In this document: one piece after another, positions 42,548 through 51,007 of the stretch | Numbering within the stretch: the first letter of the stretch is position 1 | How the letters are laid out: every line of letters starts with the position of its first letter | Assembly: GCF_008329605.1 (NCBI RefSeq) | Contig: NZ_NPKO01000012.1 | Location: 62,001-126,000 of the forward strand | DNA length: 64,000 nucleotides | DNA from: Mycolicibacterium sp. P9-64 | GTDB lineage: Bacteria; Actinomycetota; Actinomycetes; Mycobacteriales; Mycobacteriaceae | Direction: 5' to 3' | Notes under the pieces: generated by a model | Database searches by the model: none | Seen by the model: the letters and a program-made list of their open reading frames with translations, nothing else | What the model was told of the DNA's origin: nothing | Translations under genes and position numbers: made by a program

Positions 42548-43444
42548 TTAGACCGCGGCGCCCGGCTTCAGGTAGGTGACCAGGCTGACGTCGAGCGCCT
42601 CGTCGACGAAGTAGTACTGGCAACCGGTCAGGTACTTCATGTACCGGTTGTAGTTCTCCTCGTCGGTGGCGGCGACCGCCTCGTCCTTGTGGTTCTCCAG
42701 AGCGGCAGCCCAGATGCCCAGCGTCTTGATGTAGTGGTTGCGCAACGACAGCGTCTCGGGCACGGTGAACCCGGCCTTCTCGCCGACGGCGACCATCATG
42801 CTGGTGCTCGGAAGCCGTCCGCCCGGGAAGATCTCTTCCATGATGAACTTGGCGAAGCGGGCCAGCGCGAAGGTCAGCTTCTTGCCGCGGGCCACCATTT
42901 CGTCGGGGTGGTAGGCGACGCTGCTCTGGATGGTCATCCGGCCGTCGTCGGGCATGACGTCGTAGCAGGTCTTGAAGAAGTCGTCGTAGCGCTCGAAGCC
43001 GAAGTGCTCGAACGCCTCGATGGACACGATCCGGTCGACGGGGCTGTGGAACTGCTCCCAGCCCTCGAGTCGCACGTCGAACGTGCGCTTGCTGTCGACC
43101 TTGCTGAGCAATTGGTCGCAGTATGCCTGCTGATTCTTGCTCAGCGTCAGGCCGATGACGTTGACGTCGTACTTCTCCATCGCGCGCTGCAGGGTCAGGC
43201 CCCAGCCACATCCGACCTCGAGCAGCGTCATGCCTGGCTTGAGGTCGAGCCTGTCGAGGTGCTGGTCGACATTGGCGATCTGCGCTTCGGAAAGCGTGGC
43301 GTCCGGCCCGGTGAAATAGGCGCAGCTGTATTTGCGGGTCGGGTCCTGGAACACGCCGAAGAAATCGTCGGACAGGTCGTAGTGGGCCTGGATGTCCTCG
43401 AAATGGGGTTCCAGGTCCTTCGTGCCGGTGGAGTTTTCAGACAT
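42548..43444 (-). CDS. Mycolic acid methyltransferase, MmaA4-like
   Basis: 298 residues from ATG 43444 (MSENSTGTKDLEPHFEDIQ). SAM motif LLEVGCGWGLTLQRA; HYDLSDDFFGVFQDPTRKY; CAYF; IVSIEAFEHFGFERY; and the C-terminal SLVTYLKPGAA typical of MmaA4/MmaA3. The MmaA4 enzyme adds a methyl group and a hydroxyl at the distal site of the meromycolate chain, the first step to methoxy- and ketomycolates. The frame extends upstream but that part is unlike the family. Next to a second paralogue. Confidence 0.9.
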   Translation of the reverse strand: MSENSTGTKDLEPHFEDIQAHYDLSDDFFGVFQDPTRKYSCAYFTGPDATLSEAQIANVDQHLDRLDLKPGMTLLEVGCGWGLTLQRAMEKYDVNVIGLTLSKNQQAYCDQLLSKVDSKRTFDVRLEGWEQFHSPVDRIVSIEAFEHFGFERYDDFFKTCYDVMPDDGRMTIQSSVAYHPDEMVARGKKLTFALARFAKFIMEEIFPGGRLPSTSMMVAVGEKAGFTVPETLSLRNHYIKTLGIWAAALENHKDEAVAATDEENYNRYMKYLTGCQYYFVDEALDVSLVTYLKPGAAV

Positions 43445-43616
43445 GTTTCTCTTACGTGGCCTTCCCTTGCTAGTACCGCTGCCGCCGATCTCGGTGGGAT
43501 CTTGCTGTGACCGTACCGTGGCGCGGTCCATCGACACGTCAACTAGCGCCTCAAGGCGTAAACCCTAGCGTTCACCGGGCGGTCGATTCCAATTCGACGG
43601 GCCCTCTGCGGTGCGG

Positions 43617-44495
43617 CTACTTGTTCAGGGTGAACTGACAGACGTCGATGTAGCCCTCGTGGAAGCCCTTGGCGCATCCCGTGAGGTAGTGCATGTAGCG
43701 GTCGTACACCTCTTCGGACTGGATCGCGATGGCCTCGTCCTTGTGGGCCTCCAGCGCAGCCGACCAGGTGTCGAGCGTCCTGGCGTAATGCTTCTGCAGC
43801 GACTGCGTACGGGTCAGCGTGAAGCCGCCCCTGGTCGCGAACTCACCTGCCATCTCGGTGGTCGGCAGGTATCCGCCGGGGAAGATCTCGGTGAGGATGA
43901 ACTTCACGAACCGCGCGATCGAGAACGTCAGCGGCAGGCCGGCTGCGGTCATCTGCGGCAGCGTGAGCGCCGTGATGGTGTGCAGCAGCATCACACCGTC
44001 GTCGGGCAGCGCCTTGTAGGCCATGGCGAAGAAGTCGTCCCAGCGGTCCTTGCCGAAGTGCTCGAACGCGCCGATCGAGACGATTCGGTCAACCGGCTCG
44101 TCGAACTGCTCCCAACCGTTGAGCAGGACGCGCTTGGTGCGCGGGCTGTCGTGCTTGGCGAAGACGCTCTCGACGTGGGCCTTCTGGTTCTCGCTCAGGG
44201 TCAGGCCGACGACGTTGACGTCGTAGCGCTCGATGGCCCGCAGCATGGTCGAACCCCAGCCGCAGCCGACGTCGAGCAGCGTCATCCCCGGCTCGAGCCC
44301 CAGCTTGCCCAGCGCCAGGTCGACCTTGGCGAGCTGAGCCTCCTCCAGCGTCATGTCGTCACGCTCGAAGTACGCGCAGCTGTAGGTCTGGGTCGGGTCG
44401 AGGAAGAGGCTGAAGAACTCGTCGGACAGGTCGTAGTGCGCCTGTACGTCCTCGAAGTGTGGCTTGAGGCCACCCTTCTTGCGTGTCGTGGCCAT
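43617..44495 (-). CDS. Mycolic acid cyclopropane synthase/methyltransferase, MmaA2-like
   Basis: 292 residues from ATG 44495 (MATTRKKGGLKPHFEDVQ). SAM motif LLDVGCGWGSTMLRA, IVSIGAFEHFGKDRW, and a C-terminus DVCQFTLNK as in the MmaA2/CmaA group. The SIGAFEHFG form is seen in MmaA2-type enzymes, whereas MmaA4 has SIEAFEHFG. It probably forms the cyclopropane ring in alpha or methoxy mycolates. M. tuberculosis has four such genes here; this window has two. Confidence 0.9.
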   Translation of the reverse strand: MATTRKKGGLKPHFEDVQAHYDLSDEFFSLFLDPTQTYSCAYFERDDMTLEEAQLAKVDLALGKLGLEPGMTLLDVGCGWGSTMLRAIERYDVNVVGLTLSENQKAHVESVFAKHDSPRTKRVLLNGWEQFDEPVDRIVSIGAFEHFGKDRWDDFFAMAYKALPDDGVMLLHTITALTLPQMTAAGLPLTFSIARFVKFILTEIFPGGYLPTTEMAGEFATRGGFTLTRTQSLQKHYARTLDTWSAALEAHKDEAIAIQSEEVYDRYMHYLTGCAKGFHEGYIDVCQFTLNK

Positions 44496-44625
44496 GATCA
44501 AAATGCCTTCCTGGCTGGTCAGCCGCAGGCCGGAATCGACTCTGACTCCCCCGCGACCGGCTGCTCTCGCCATCCGATGCTACGCGTCGGCGCAACGCAA
44601 CCCGAATCGAAGTTGGCGCCCCTGG

Positions 44626-45528
44626 TCAGGGCACTTCGGCAAAAGTGGTCTTCAGTTCGCCGACGATGTCGTCCCACAACGGCTCCGGAAGATCGTGACC
44701 CATGCCGTCGAACAGGACGAATCGGGCCCGCCGGATGGACTTGGCGACGGCGCGGCCCCCGCTCGGGCGCATCAACTTGTCAGCACTGCCGTGGATGACC
44801 ACGGTCGGCGCGGTGATCAGCTTGTCGTAGGCCACCAGGCTGCCACTGCCCATGATCGCGCTGAAGTGTCTGGCCACACCGGCGGGGTAGTAGGACCGTT
44901 CGTAGCCTTCGACGGCGTCGGCGCGGACCTGCTCCTCAGGCGCCTGGTACGCCGGGCTGCCGATGATCCTGCTGACCGCGACCGAGTTGGCGATGATCCC
45001 CTCTCGCGAGGTGTCCTTCGGCCGGGTGGTGACGGCAAGCAGTTGCTTGGGGCCCGGCGGTGGCAGCAGCGCCTGGTTGTTGCTCGAGAAGATGACCGCG
45101 AGCGTCTTGGTGCGGTGCTGGTAGCGGGCGGCGACGATCTGAGCGATCATGCCGCCCATCGAGCCGCCGACGACGTGGGCCTTCTCGATGTCTAGATGGT
45201 CGAGCAGCGCGGCAGCGTCGTCGGCCATGTTCTCCAACGTGTAGACGGCGTCGCTGCGCTTGCCGAGGTACGCACGCGCCAGCCGGGGCAGCATCTTGGC
45301 GCCGGTGTGGCCGCCTTCGATCTTGCTGGACAAGCCGACGTCGCGGTTGTCGTACCGGATGACGCGCAACCCCTGATTGACGAGGCGTTCGCAGAATCCC
45401 TTGCGCCAGAACAACAGCTGCGCGCCAAGACCCATGATCAGCAGGACGGCGGGGTCGTTCACGTCGCCCATGTCCTCGTAGAAGATGTCCAGATCGCCGG
45501 ACTTGGCGGTGCCAGTGCGGACGTTCAT
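44626..45528 (-). CDS. lipG: Alpha/beta hydrolase, LipG-like
   Basis: 300 residues from ATG 45528, preceded by AAGGAGTACCG; LipG of M. tuberculosis is 301. Nucleophile elbow GGSMGGMIAQIVA, oxyanion segment LLIMGLGAQLLFW and a late GMGHDLPEPLWD with the catalytic His. The position between mmaA genes and the UbiB-like gene equals Rv0646c. In M. tuberculosis LipG is described as a phospholipase/thioesterase. A second family member lies at 48845. Confidence 0.9.
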   Translation of the reverse strand: MNVRTGTAKSGDLDIFYEDMGDVNDPAVLLIMGLGAQLLFWRKGFCERLVNQGLRVIRYDNRDVGLSSKIEGGHTGAKMLPRLARAYLGKRSDAVYTLENMADDAAALLDHLDIEKAHVVGGSMGGMIAQIVAARYQHRTKTLAVIFSSNNQALLPPPGPKQLLAVTTRPKDTSREGIIANSVAVSRIIGSPAYQAPEEQVRADAVEGYERSYYPAGVARHFSAIMGSGSLVAYDKLITAPTVVIHGSADKLMRPSGGRAVAKSIRRARFVLFDGMGHDLPEPLWDDIVGELKTTFAEVP

Positions 45529-45560
45529 CGGTACTCCTTGCGCAAAGCGCTCGTCGGCCA

Positions 45561-46919
45561 TCAGGCGTCCAGCTCGTCGGTATGTTCCCTGCTGACCTCG
45601 ACCATGAAGTTGGCGAAGTAGCCGGTCAACTGCGGGTCGGACATCATCTGCCACTTCGGTGCGAGCAGCTTCATGTAGCGCTCCACGTAGAGGAATTGCT
45701 TGCCGATGAGCACCAGCTCACGCGGCAGCTTGACGTCGTAGGCCTCGGCCAGCGTCGAGAGCTGCTTGCCGATCTCGGCGTAGCTCATGTCGCCAAGCGC
45801 CGACATCGTCAGCGGCGTCGCGAACTTCTCGAGATCCTTGGCGGCCTGCGCCTCCGGCTTGACGTTGCCGACGGCGCCCATCAACACCACGATCTTGCCC
45901 GCCGCGGCGTGGTCCTTCTTGACGAGCAGCGCGTAGACGAGCTCGCGGAGCAGCCAGCGGGTGCGCGGGTCGACGCGGCCCATGATGCCGAAGTCGAAGA
46001 ACACGATCTTGCCGTCGGGGTCGACGTAGAGGTTGCCTGCGTGCAGGTCGCCGTGGAACAGCCCGTGCCGCAGCCCGCCCTCGAAGACGCTGAACAGCAA
46101 CGCCTTAACCAGTTCGGTACCGTCGAAGCCTGCCTTGCGGATGGCGGCGACGTCGTCGATGCGAACACCTTGGATGCGCTCCATCGTCAGGACCTTCTCC
46201 GACGTCAGGTCCCAGTAGACCTGCGGCACCCGGATGTTCTTGCCGAGCGGTGAGGCGTGCATGTGCGACACCCACGCGTCCATCGACTGCGCCTCGAGCC
46301 GGAAGTCGAGCTCCTCGGCGAGGTTGTCGGCGAAGTCGGCGACGACGTCCTGAGCGGACAGTCGACGCCCGAGCTTGGCCAGCTCGACGAGCTGGGCGCC
46401 GCGCTTGAGGATCTGCAGATCGGCGGCCACCCGGCGGCGGATGCCTGGCCGCTGGATCTTGACCACGACCTCCTCGCCGGTGTGCAGGGTTGCGTAGTGC
46501 ACCTGGGCGATGGACGCCGAAGCGAACGGCTGCTCGTCGAACGTGGCGAACAGGTTGGCCGGGTCGTCGCCGAGCTCCTCCTTGAACAGCTCGTGCACTT
46601 CGGCCGTGTCGGCAGGGGGCACCCGGTCGAGCAAGCTGCGGAACTCGCGGCTCATCTGCTCGCCGAATGCGCCAGGGCTCGACGCGATGATCTGGCCGAA
46701 TTTGACGTACGTCGGGCCCAGGTCGGAGAACGTCTGAGGGATCTCCCTGAGGACCTTCTCCTGCAGGGAGCCGCGCCCGATCAGTTTGGCGAGGACCCGT
46801 GCGCCCGTGCGCGTGACCTGCCAACCCGTCATGCCGATGCGGGCTGCTTCGACTGGCAACGGCACCCGATCCAGCCGGGCTACCTCGCGATGCTTGGCTT
46901 TCGGAGGCGGAGAGTTCAT
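45561..46919 (-). CDS. ABC1/UbiB-family atypical kinase
   Basis: 452 residues. UbiB signatures: VKFGQIIASSPGAFGEQM (KxGQ motif), VVVKIQRPGIRRRVAADL for the ATP lysine, and HGDLHAGNLYVDPDGKIVFF followed by DFGIMGR for catalytic and metal sites. The family regulates lipid or isoprenoid metabolism. It equals Rv0647c by position and lies upstream of lipG with 32 bases between. Confidence 0.92.
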   Translation of the reverse strand: MNSPPPKAKHREVARLDRVPLPVEAARIGMTGWQVTRTGARVLAKLIGRGSLQEKVLREIPQTFSDLGPTYVKFGQIIASSPGAFGEQMSREFRSLLDRVPPADTAEVHELFKEELGDDPANLFATFDEQPFASASIAQVHYATLHTGEEVVVKIQRPGIRRRVAADLQILKRGAQLVELAKLGRRLSAQDVVADFADNLAEELDFRLEAQSMDAWVSHMHASPLGKNIRVPQVYWDLTSEKVLTMERIQGVRIDDVAAIRKAGFDGTELVKALLFSVFEGGLRHGLFHGDLHAGNLYVDPDGKIVFFDFGIMGRVDPRTRWLLRELVYALLVKKDHAAAGKIVVLMGAVGNVKPEAQAAKDLEKFATPLTMSALGDMSYAEIGKQLSTLAEAYDVKLPRELVLIGKQFLYVERYMKLLAPKWQMMSDPQLTGYFANFMVEVSREHTDELDA

Positions 46920-46969
46920 ACCTGCAGTGTCTCAAAAGCAGAGGTCAGGGGGAAAAGGTGTGTACTGGG

Positions 46970-47965
46970 TCACACCTCGGCGTAGCTGCGTTCGACGTCG
47001 GCGCGGCTACGAATCGGGTCGGTGCCTGGCACGTGCGTGGGCACCGTGTGGGGGACGGTGGTGCCACCTGCGACCCGGGCTTGGGCCTCGATGAACTCGG
47101 GGGTGGGCCCGGCCGCGGTGTGCAGGGCGTTGATGGTGGCCCAGACCGCGGTCCGGCGCGCGGTGCGCTCCACGATGTTGGGGGAGGTGTGCTGTACCAG
47201 CTGGGCGGCCCACTTCGGCATGGTGTCGCGGATGGCCCAGTCGATAGCGCTTTGTGGCAGGGGAAGATTCGGCCCCGTGGCCATCGCCGCGCCGTGGGTC
47301 AGCGCCAGTCGCGGCAGGTAGGACTCCAGGCATTCGAGGGTCTCGGCCTTGGTGGTCGGAAGGTCGGTGCCGCCGAGCGCGTGGCCCACCCGGACGAACT
47401 CGCCGTAGTAGCGGTCGAGCTTCTTACCCCGCAGGGGCCGAGGGTGATACATCTCGTGCGCCGTGGCCAGGCCCCAGACCACCGTCGCGTAGTTCCAGCG
47501 CAGCCAGTCCGGGTCGTCGGCGTCGTAGACGGCGCCGTCGGGCCGGGTGCCCTTGATCGTGTGGTGCATGGCCCGCACGGTCTGCGCGAGGCGCTCTGCG
47601 GTCTCGGTCGACCCGTAGGCCGTGCCGATGAAGAACGCGATCGAGTGGCCAAGCCGGGTGATGGCCCCGTTGGGGTCGAGGCGCTGGGTGGCGACGCCGT
47701 TCGCATCGCGCTCGACGAGCCGCGAATGGTGCATCCCCATCCAGTAGATCGACGGGTCGAGCCGCTCCATGTAGGCGGCGCACTGCAGCCCGAACACCAG
47801 CGCCTCCATGTGTGAGTGCACGTGCCAGACCGCGCTACCTGGTCCGAACCAGCCGGGATCGCCCGCGGGTCCGGCGAACTCGATGCCGCGGAAGAAGGTG
47901 CGCCGGACGTTCTCGTACAGGCGCTGCTGAACCTGCTGTTCGACGATCTGGTGCGGCATCAACAC
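46970..47965 (-). CDS. MpaB-like oxygenase (DUF2236, latex-clearing-protein fold)
   Basis: 331 residues from GTG 47965 with GGAGG six bases upstream. Characteristic blocks: VWHVHSHMEALVFGLQ, ITRLGHSIAFFIGTAYGS and WNYATVVWGLATAHEMYHP, with the His residues that bind heme in related proteins. The substrate is unknown. Divergent from the TetR gene at 48062 across 96 bases with a probable operator. Confidence 0.85.
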   Translation of the reverse strand: MLMPHQIVEQQVQQRLYENVRRTFFRGIEFAGPAGDPGWFGPGSAVWHVHSHMEALVFGLQCAAYMERLDPSIYWMGMHHSRLVERDANGVATQRLDPNGAITRLGHSIAFFIGTAYGSTETAERLAQTVRAMHHTIKGTRPDGAVYDADDPDWLRWNYATVVWGLATAHEMYHPRPLRGKKLDRYYGEFVRVGHALGGTDLPTTKAETLECLESYLPRLALTHGAAMATGPNLPLPQSAIDWAIRDTMPKWAAQLVQHTSPNIVERTARRTAVWATINALHTAAGPTPEFIEAQARVAGGTTVPHTVPTHVPGTDPIRSRADVERSYAEV

Positions 47966-47994
47966 GTCAGTCCTCCGTCGGTTTGACTACGTCC

Positions 47995-48019
47995 GTTGCC
48001 ACTTTACTGCTTTGGCTAC
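47995..48019. promoter_or_regulatory. Putative TetR operator between MpaB-like and TetR genes
   Basis: GTTGCCA (47995-48001) and TGGCTAC (48013-48019) form an inverted repeat with one mismatch and an 11-base spacer in the divergent gap. A plausible autoregulatory site; inference from sequence only. Confidence 0.5.
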
Positions 48020-48061
48020 ATCTGTGACCAGACCCTTGCGATGAGGACGTACGCTTCGCTG

Positions 48062-48658
48062 ATGTCGACACCGACCAAATGGGCGGGGGTGCCGCTCGCC
48101 GACCGTCGAGCCGAACGCCGCGGCCTGCTGGTCGATGCGGCGTTCACACTGTTCGGCGACGGCGGTGAGGCTGCGGTGTCGGTGCGGTCGGTGTGCCGTG
48201 AGTGCGGGCTGAACACCCGCTACTTCTACGAGAGCTTCCCCGACACCGACGAACTCCTCGGGGCGGTGTACGACGACGTCAGCCGTCAACTGGGGGCGGC
48301 GGTCGCCGTGGCGATGGAGACTGCTGCCGATTCGCCACGCGCCAGGGCGCGTGCGGGGATGGCCGCCGTGCTCGGCTTCAGCTCGGCCGATCCACGCCGC
48401 GGGCGGGTGCTGTTCACCGACGCGCGGGCCAACCCCGTGCTCGCCAAGCGGCGACTGGTCACGCAGGACCTGCTGCTGGATGCGGTGGTGGCCGAGGACG
48501 GCCGGCTACACCCCGACGCCGATCCCACCGCCGCGTTGGTCGGTGCCGCAATGTTCACCGGCGCGATGGCCGAGCTCGCCCAGCAGTGGCTGGCTGGCAA
48601 CCTCGGCGACGACCTCGACGCCGTCGTCGACCATGCCCTGGACCGGGTGCTGGGATAG
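48062..48658 (+). CDS. TetR family transcriptional regulator
   Basis: 198 residues from ATG 48062 (MSTPTKWAGVPLADRRAERR); ATG 48041 is an alternative. Helix-turn-helix at about 20-60 (LLVDAAFTLFGDGG, then VSVRSVCRECGLNTRYFYESF, in which the YFYxxF pattern is canonical). The ligand domain is rich in Ala. It resembles Rv0653c. It probably represses itself and the divergent oxygenase. Confidence 0.87.
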   Translation: MSTPTKWAGVPLADRRAERRGLLVDAAFTLFGDGGEAAVSVRSVCRECGLNTRYFYESFPDTDELLGAVYDDVSRQLGAAVAVAMETAADSPRARARAGMAAVLGFSSADPRRGRVLFTDARANPVLAKRRLVTQDLLLDAVVAEDGRLHPDADPTAALVGAAMFTGAMAELAQQWLAGNLGDDLDAVVDHALDRVLG

Positions 48659-48667
48659 TCGGGCTGC

Positions 48668-48718
48668 GGTGCTCGAGTAGCGCTGGTCGCTTGGGCCACT
48701 CTTGCCACTCGAGTCACC
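48668..48718. terminator. Imperfect inverted repeat between convergent genes
   Basis: GGTGCTCGAGT (48668-48678) can pair with ACTCGAGTCACC (48707-48718) with one bulge, enclosing 28 bases. Located after the TetR stop and before the end of the convergent hydrolase, so a weak bidirectional terminator is possible. Confidence 0.4.
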
Positions 48719-48844
48719 GGCTCCGGAGGGGTGTCGATCTGCCCACCTTCGAGCGAATCCGCCGTCGCGCGCGGGTATGCGATGGCCCCGTCGGAAGAAT
48801 TCGCTGCGAGGCGGGCACGACGACCTTCGGCCAGACGCGGGGCC

Positions 48845-49777
48845 TCAGGCCGTCGGACCCCCGCGCGCCGCGCCGAAGTTCTCCGCCAGCGCGCCGACCA
48901 CCGGCCGCCACACCTGCGTCGGCAGGTCGTGGCCCATACCGTCCACCACGACGAAGCGGGCGCCGGGAATGACGCGGGCGAGGTTGCGGCCGTTGCGAAT
49001 TCGCACCAGCGGATCCTCGGAGCCGTGGATCACGACCGTCGGCGCGACGATGCGTCGAGTGAACTTCAGCAGGCTGCCGGTGCCAAGGATCGCGTCGAAC
49101 TGTCGGAGGCCACCTTGCGGATAGTTGCTGCGGGCGGACAGCTCCTCGACGCGGTGGCGCAACTGATCGTCCGAAGGGAGGAAGTTGGGGCCGTTGATCA
49201 CTGCGATGTTGCGGACCTCGTAGGCGAGCTTGTCCTCCGTCGGAGCGTCCTGGGCCGGAGGATCGAACGCCAGCTTGATCACCCGCCAACGCGGTAGCGC
49301 CGACAACGGCTTGCCCGAACTCGTCATCAACAGCGCCAGTGAGCCGACACGCTCTGGATGCGTGCCAGCCAGGATCTGGGCGATCATGCCGCCCATCGAT
49401 GCACCGACGACGTGGGCCTTCGTGATCTGAAGGTGGTCGAGCAGGACGCGGGCGTCCTCGGCCATGTCGACGAGCGTGTAGGGCACCGGACTGCGTCGCC
49501 CGACCGCGTACCGGGCGACGCGGGCATACACCGACCCGTCGGCCTTCTTGCCCGACAGCTTCGTGGAGAGGCCGATGTCGCGATGGTCGTATCGGATCAC
49601 CCGGAACCCGCGTTGCAAGAGCAGCTCGCAGAACCCGTTGGGCCACATCGGGAGTTGGGCACCCACGCCCATGATGAGCAGGACGGCAGGGGCAGCGGGG
49701 TCGCCGAGATCCTCATAGAACAACTCGATGGGATCTGACGGGTCCCCACTGACCGCCGTACCGCTGCGGGTTTGCAT
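48845..49777 (-). CDS. Alpha/beta hydrolase, second LipG-like copy
   Basis: 310 residues from ATG 49777; GTG 49780 is adjacent. Blocks almost parallel to LipG at 44626: IELFYEDLGDPAAPAVLLIM, VIRYDHRDIGLSTKL, VVGASMGGMIAQILAG and VVDGMGHDLPTQVW. It therefore arose by duplication. Substrate unknown. Confidence 0.88.
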   Translation of the reverse strand: MQTRSGTAVSGDPSDPIELFYEDLGDPAAPAVLLIMGVGAQLPMWPNGFCELLLQRGFRVIRYDHRDIGLSTKLSGKKADGSVYARVARYAVGRRSPVPYTLVDMAEDARVLLDHLQITKAHVVGASMGGMIAQILAGTHPERVGSLALLMTSSGKPLSALPRWRVIKLAFDPPAQDAPTEDKLAYEVRNIAVINGPNFLPSDDQLRHRVEELSARSNYPQGGLRQFDAILGTGSLLKFTRRIVAPTVVIHGSEDPLVRIRNGRNLARVIPGARFVVVDGMGHDLPTQVWRPVVGALAENFGAARGGPTA

Positions 49778-49808
49778 CACCCATTTCTACCGGGTGGAAC
49801 GCCTCCGG

Positions 49809-50405
49809 TTAAGTGGCCGGCTTCCATGGCTTGATCCAGTCGGTCTCCGGCCAACCTTCCAGACCCGCGATGAGGTCGTACATCGTTGCGCCATCGATGG
49901 ATTCGCGGATGATGTCGGCGTGGCCCGCGTGGCGGGCCAGCTCGTTGAGCAGGTGGAAGGCCACCCAGCGCACCGACCAGAAGTCGATGTCGGGCGGAAA
50001 CCACGGCGCGTCCCTGGGCACCGGCAAAGGCGTATCGAGGTCTGCCTCGTCGAAGATCCGCAACGTCTCGGCGTTCTGTGCCCTGAGTGCAGCCAGTAAC
50101 TGCTCGAGCGTTTCGTCCTCGCGCATGACGTGCTGGTCCTGGTACTCGGCGACGACCTCCTCGAATGGACGCTCGTCCTTCGGCGGCACGTCCGGCGCTG
50201 ACACCACCCGTTCCATCCAGCTGCGCTGCACGTCTGTGGCGTGCTTGATCAATCCGCCGATGGACAGGCTGCTGACGGACGGGGTGGACCGGGCCTGCTC
50301 GTCGGTCAGCCCGTAGGCGACGGCGAAGTAGGCGCTCTGGTGGTAGGCCAGGAACTCGCGAAGGGATTCGCGTTCGGTGCCGACCGGTGGGGCGAGAGCG
50401 GGCAT
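49809..50405 (-). CDS. DinB family protein (DUF664-type)
   Basis: 198 residues. A four-helix DinB fold is suggested by LREFLAYHQSAYFAVAYGLT, LIKHATDVQRSWMERV and HLLNELARHAGHADIIRE, which give the three metal-binding His (KHA, and two in the last helix). Members include mycothiol- or bacillithiol-dependent S-transferases, but the activity here is open. It lies one base after the second DinB gene, so both are in one operon. Confidence 0.87.
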   Translation of the reverse strand: MPALAPPVGTERESLREFLAYHQSAYFAVAYGLTDEQARSTPSVSSLSIGGLIKHATDVQRSWMERVVSAPDVPPKDERPFEEVVAEYQDQHVMREDETLEQLLAALRAQNAETLRIFDEADLDTPLPVPRDAPWFPPDIDFWSVRWVAFHLLNELARHAGHADIIRESIDGATMYDLIAGLEGWPETDWIKPWKPAT

Positions 50406-50406
50406 C

Positions 50407-50946
50407 TCAGTTCTCCTTGTTGTCGTTGCGGATGTAAAGGTCTCGGAGCAAGGCGATTTCGGCTCCGTGGTGGATGACTTCGCGGTTGATGTGTAGGACC
50501 AGATCGAGCATCGGCCTGTCGGCCCACGGCCCCTCGGCGGGCCCGATCGGCTTCGCGAGGTCCTCGGTGCCCAGCTGCCGCACGCCCGACATCCAGTCGG
50601 CGTAGGCGCTGTCGAGTTGGCGCAGGGCCGTCGCCGCGTCGGTTGCGTAGTTCCACGTCTCGTAATCGGCGGGCGGACCGCCGAAGTGGGAGTGCGCGCG
50701 CACCGCGAAGACGCCGACGATGACGTGGGCCAGTCGCCAGGCGATGGTCGTGACCGGCTCCGGCTGTGGGGCCGGATAGGCGAAGTCGATGGCCCCGTCC
50801 GGATGCAGGGTCCAGCAGTCGGGGACCGGTTCCCAGAAGTACTCGTCGTCGGTGAGGCCGTCGAGGCGTGGACGCAACTGATTGCGCCAGTGCCACTCGA
50901 GCTGGTCGGCCAGTTGAGTGGCCAGGTGGGCTGTCGTCGTACTCAT
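50407..50946 (-). CDS. DinB-like protein (DinB_2)
   Basis: 179 residues from ATG 50946 (MSTTTAHLATQLADQLEWHW). DinB-type elements: TIAWRLAHVIVGVFAVRAHS and LVLHINREVIHHGAEIALLRDL with His at the metal positions. Upstream of the other DinB gene and divergent from a WYL regulator whose probable operator lies in the 61-base gap. Confidence 0.84.
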   Translation of the reverse strand: MSTTTAHLATQLADQLEWHWRNQLRPRLDGLTDDEYFWEPVPDCWTLHPDGAIDFAYPAPQPEPVTTIAWRLAHVIVGVFAVRAHSHFGGPPADYETWNYATDAATALRQLDSAYADWMSGVRQLGTEDLAKPIGPAEGPWADRPMLDLVLHINREVIHHGAEIALLRDLYIRNDNKEN

Positions 50947-50967
50947 GAAATGAGCATGGCATCCATA

Positions 50968-50986
50968 TAGGACAGAAATGGTCCTA
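50968..50986. promoter_or_regulatory. Putative WYL-regulator operator
   Basis: TAGGAC (50968-50973) and GTCCTA (50981-50986) form an exact inverted repeat with a seven-base spacer in the divergent gap between the DinB and WYL genes. A strong candidate site for the neighbouring regulator. Confidence 0.6.
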
Positions 50987-51007
50987 AGACTGCGGCAGAC
51001 TCTTGGC

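Noticed and set aside
40800..43211. 803-codon open frame on - opposite the PE-PPE gene
   Set aside because: Arg-rich shadow of two well-supported genes in GC-rich DNA; the repeats of the PE-PPE tail keep it open.
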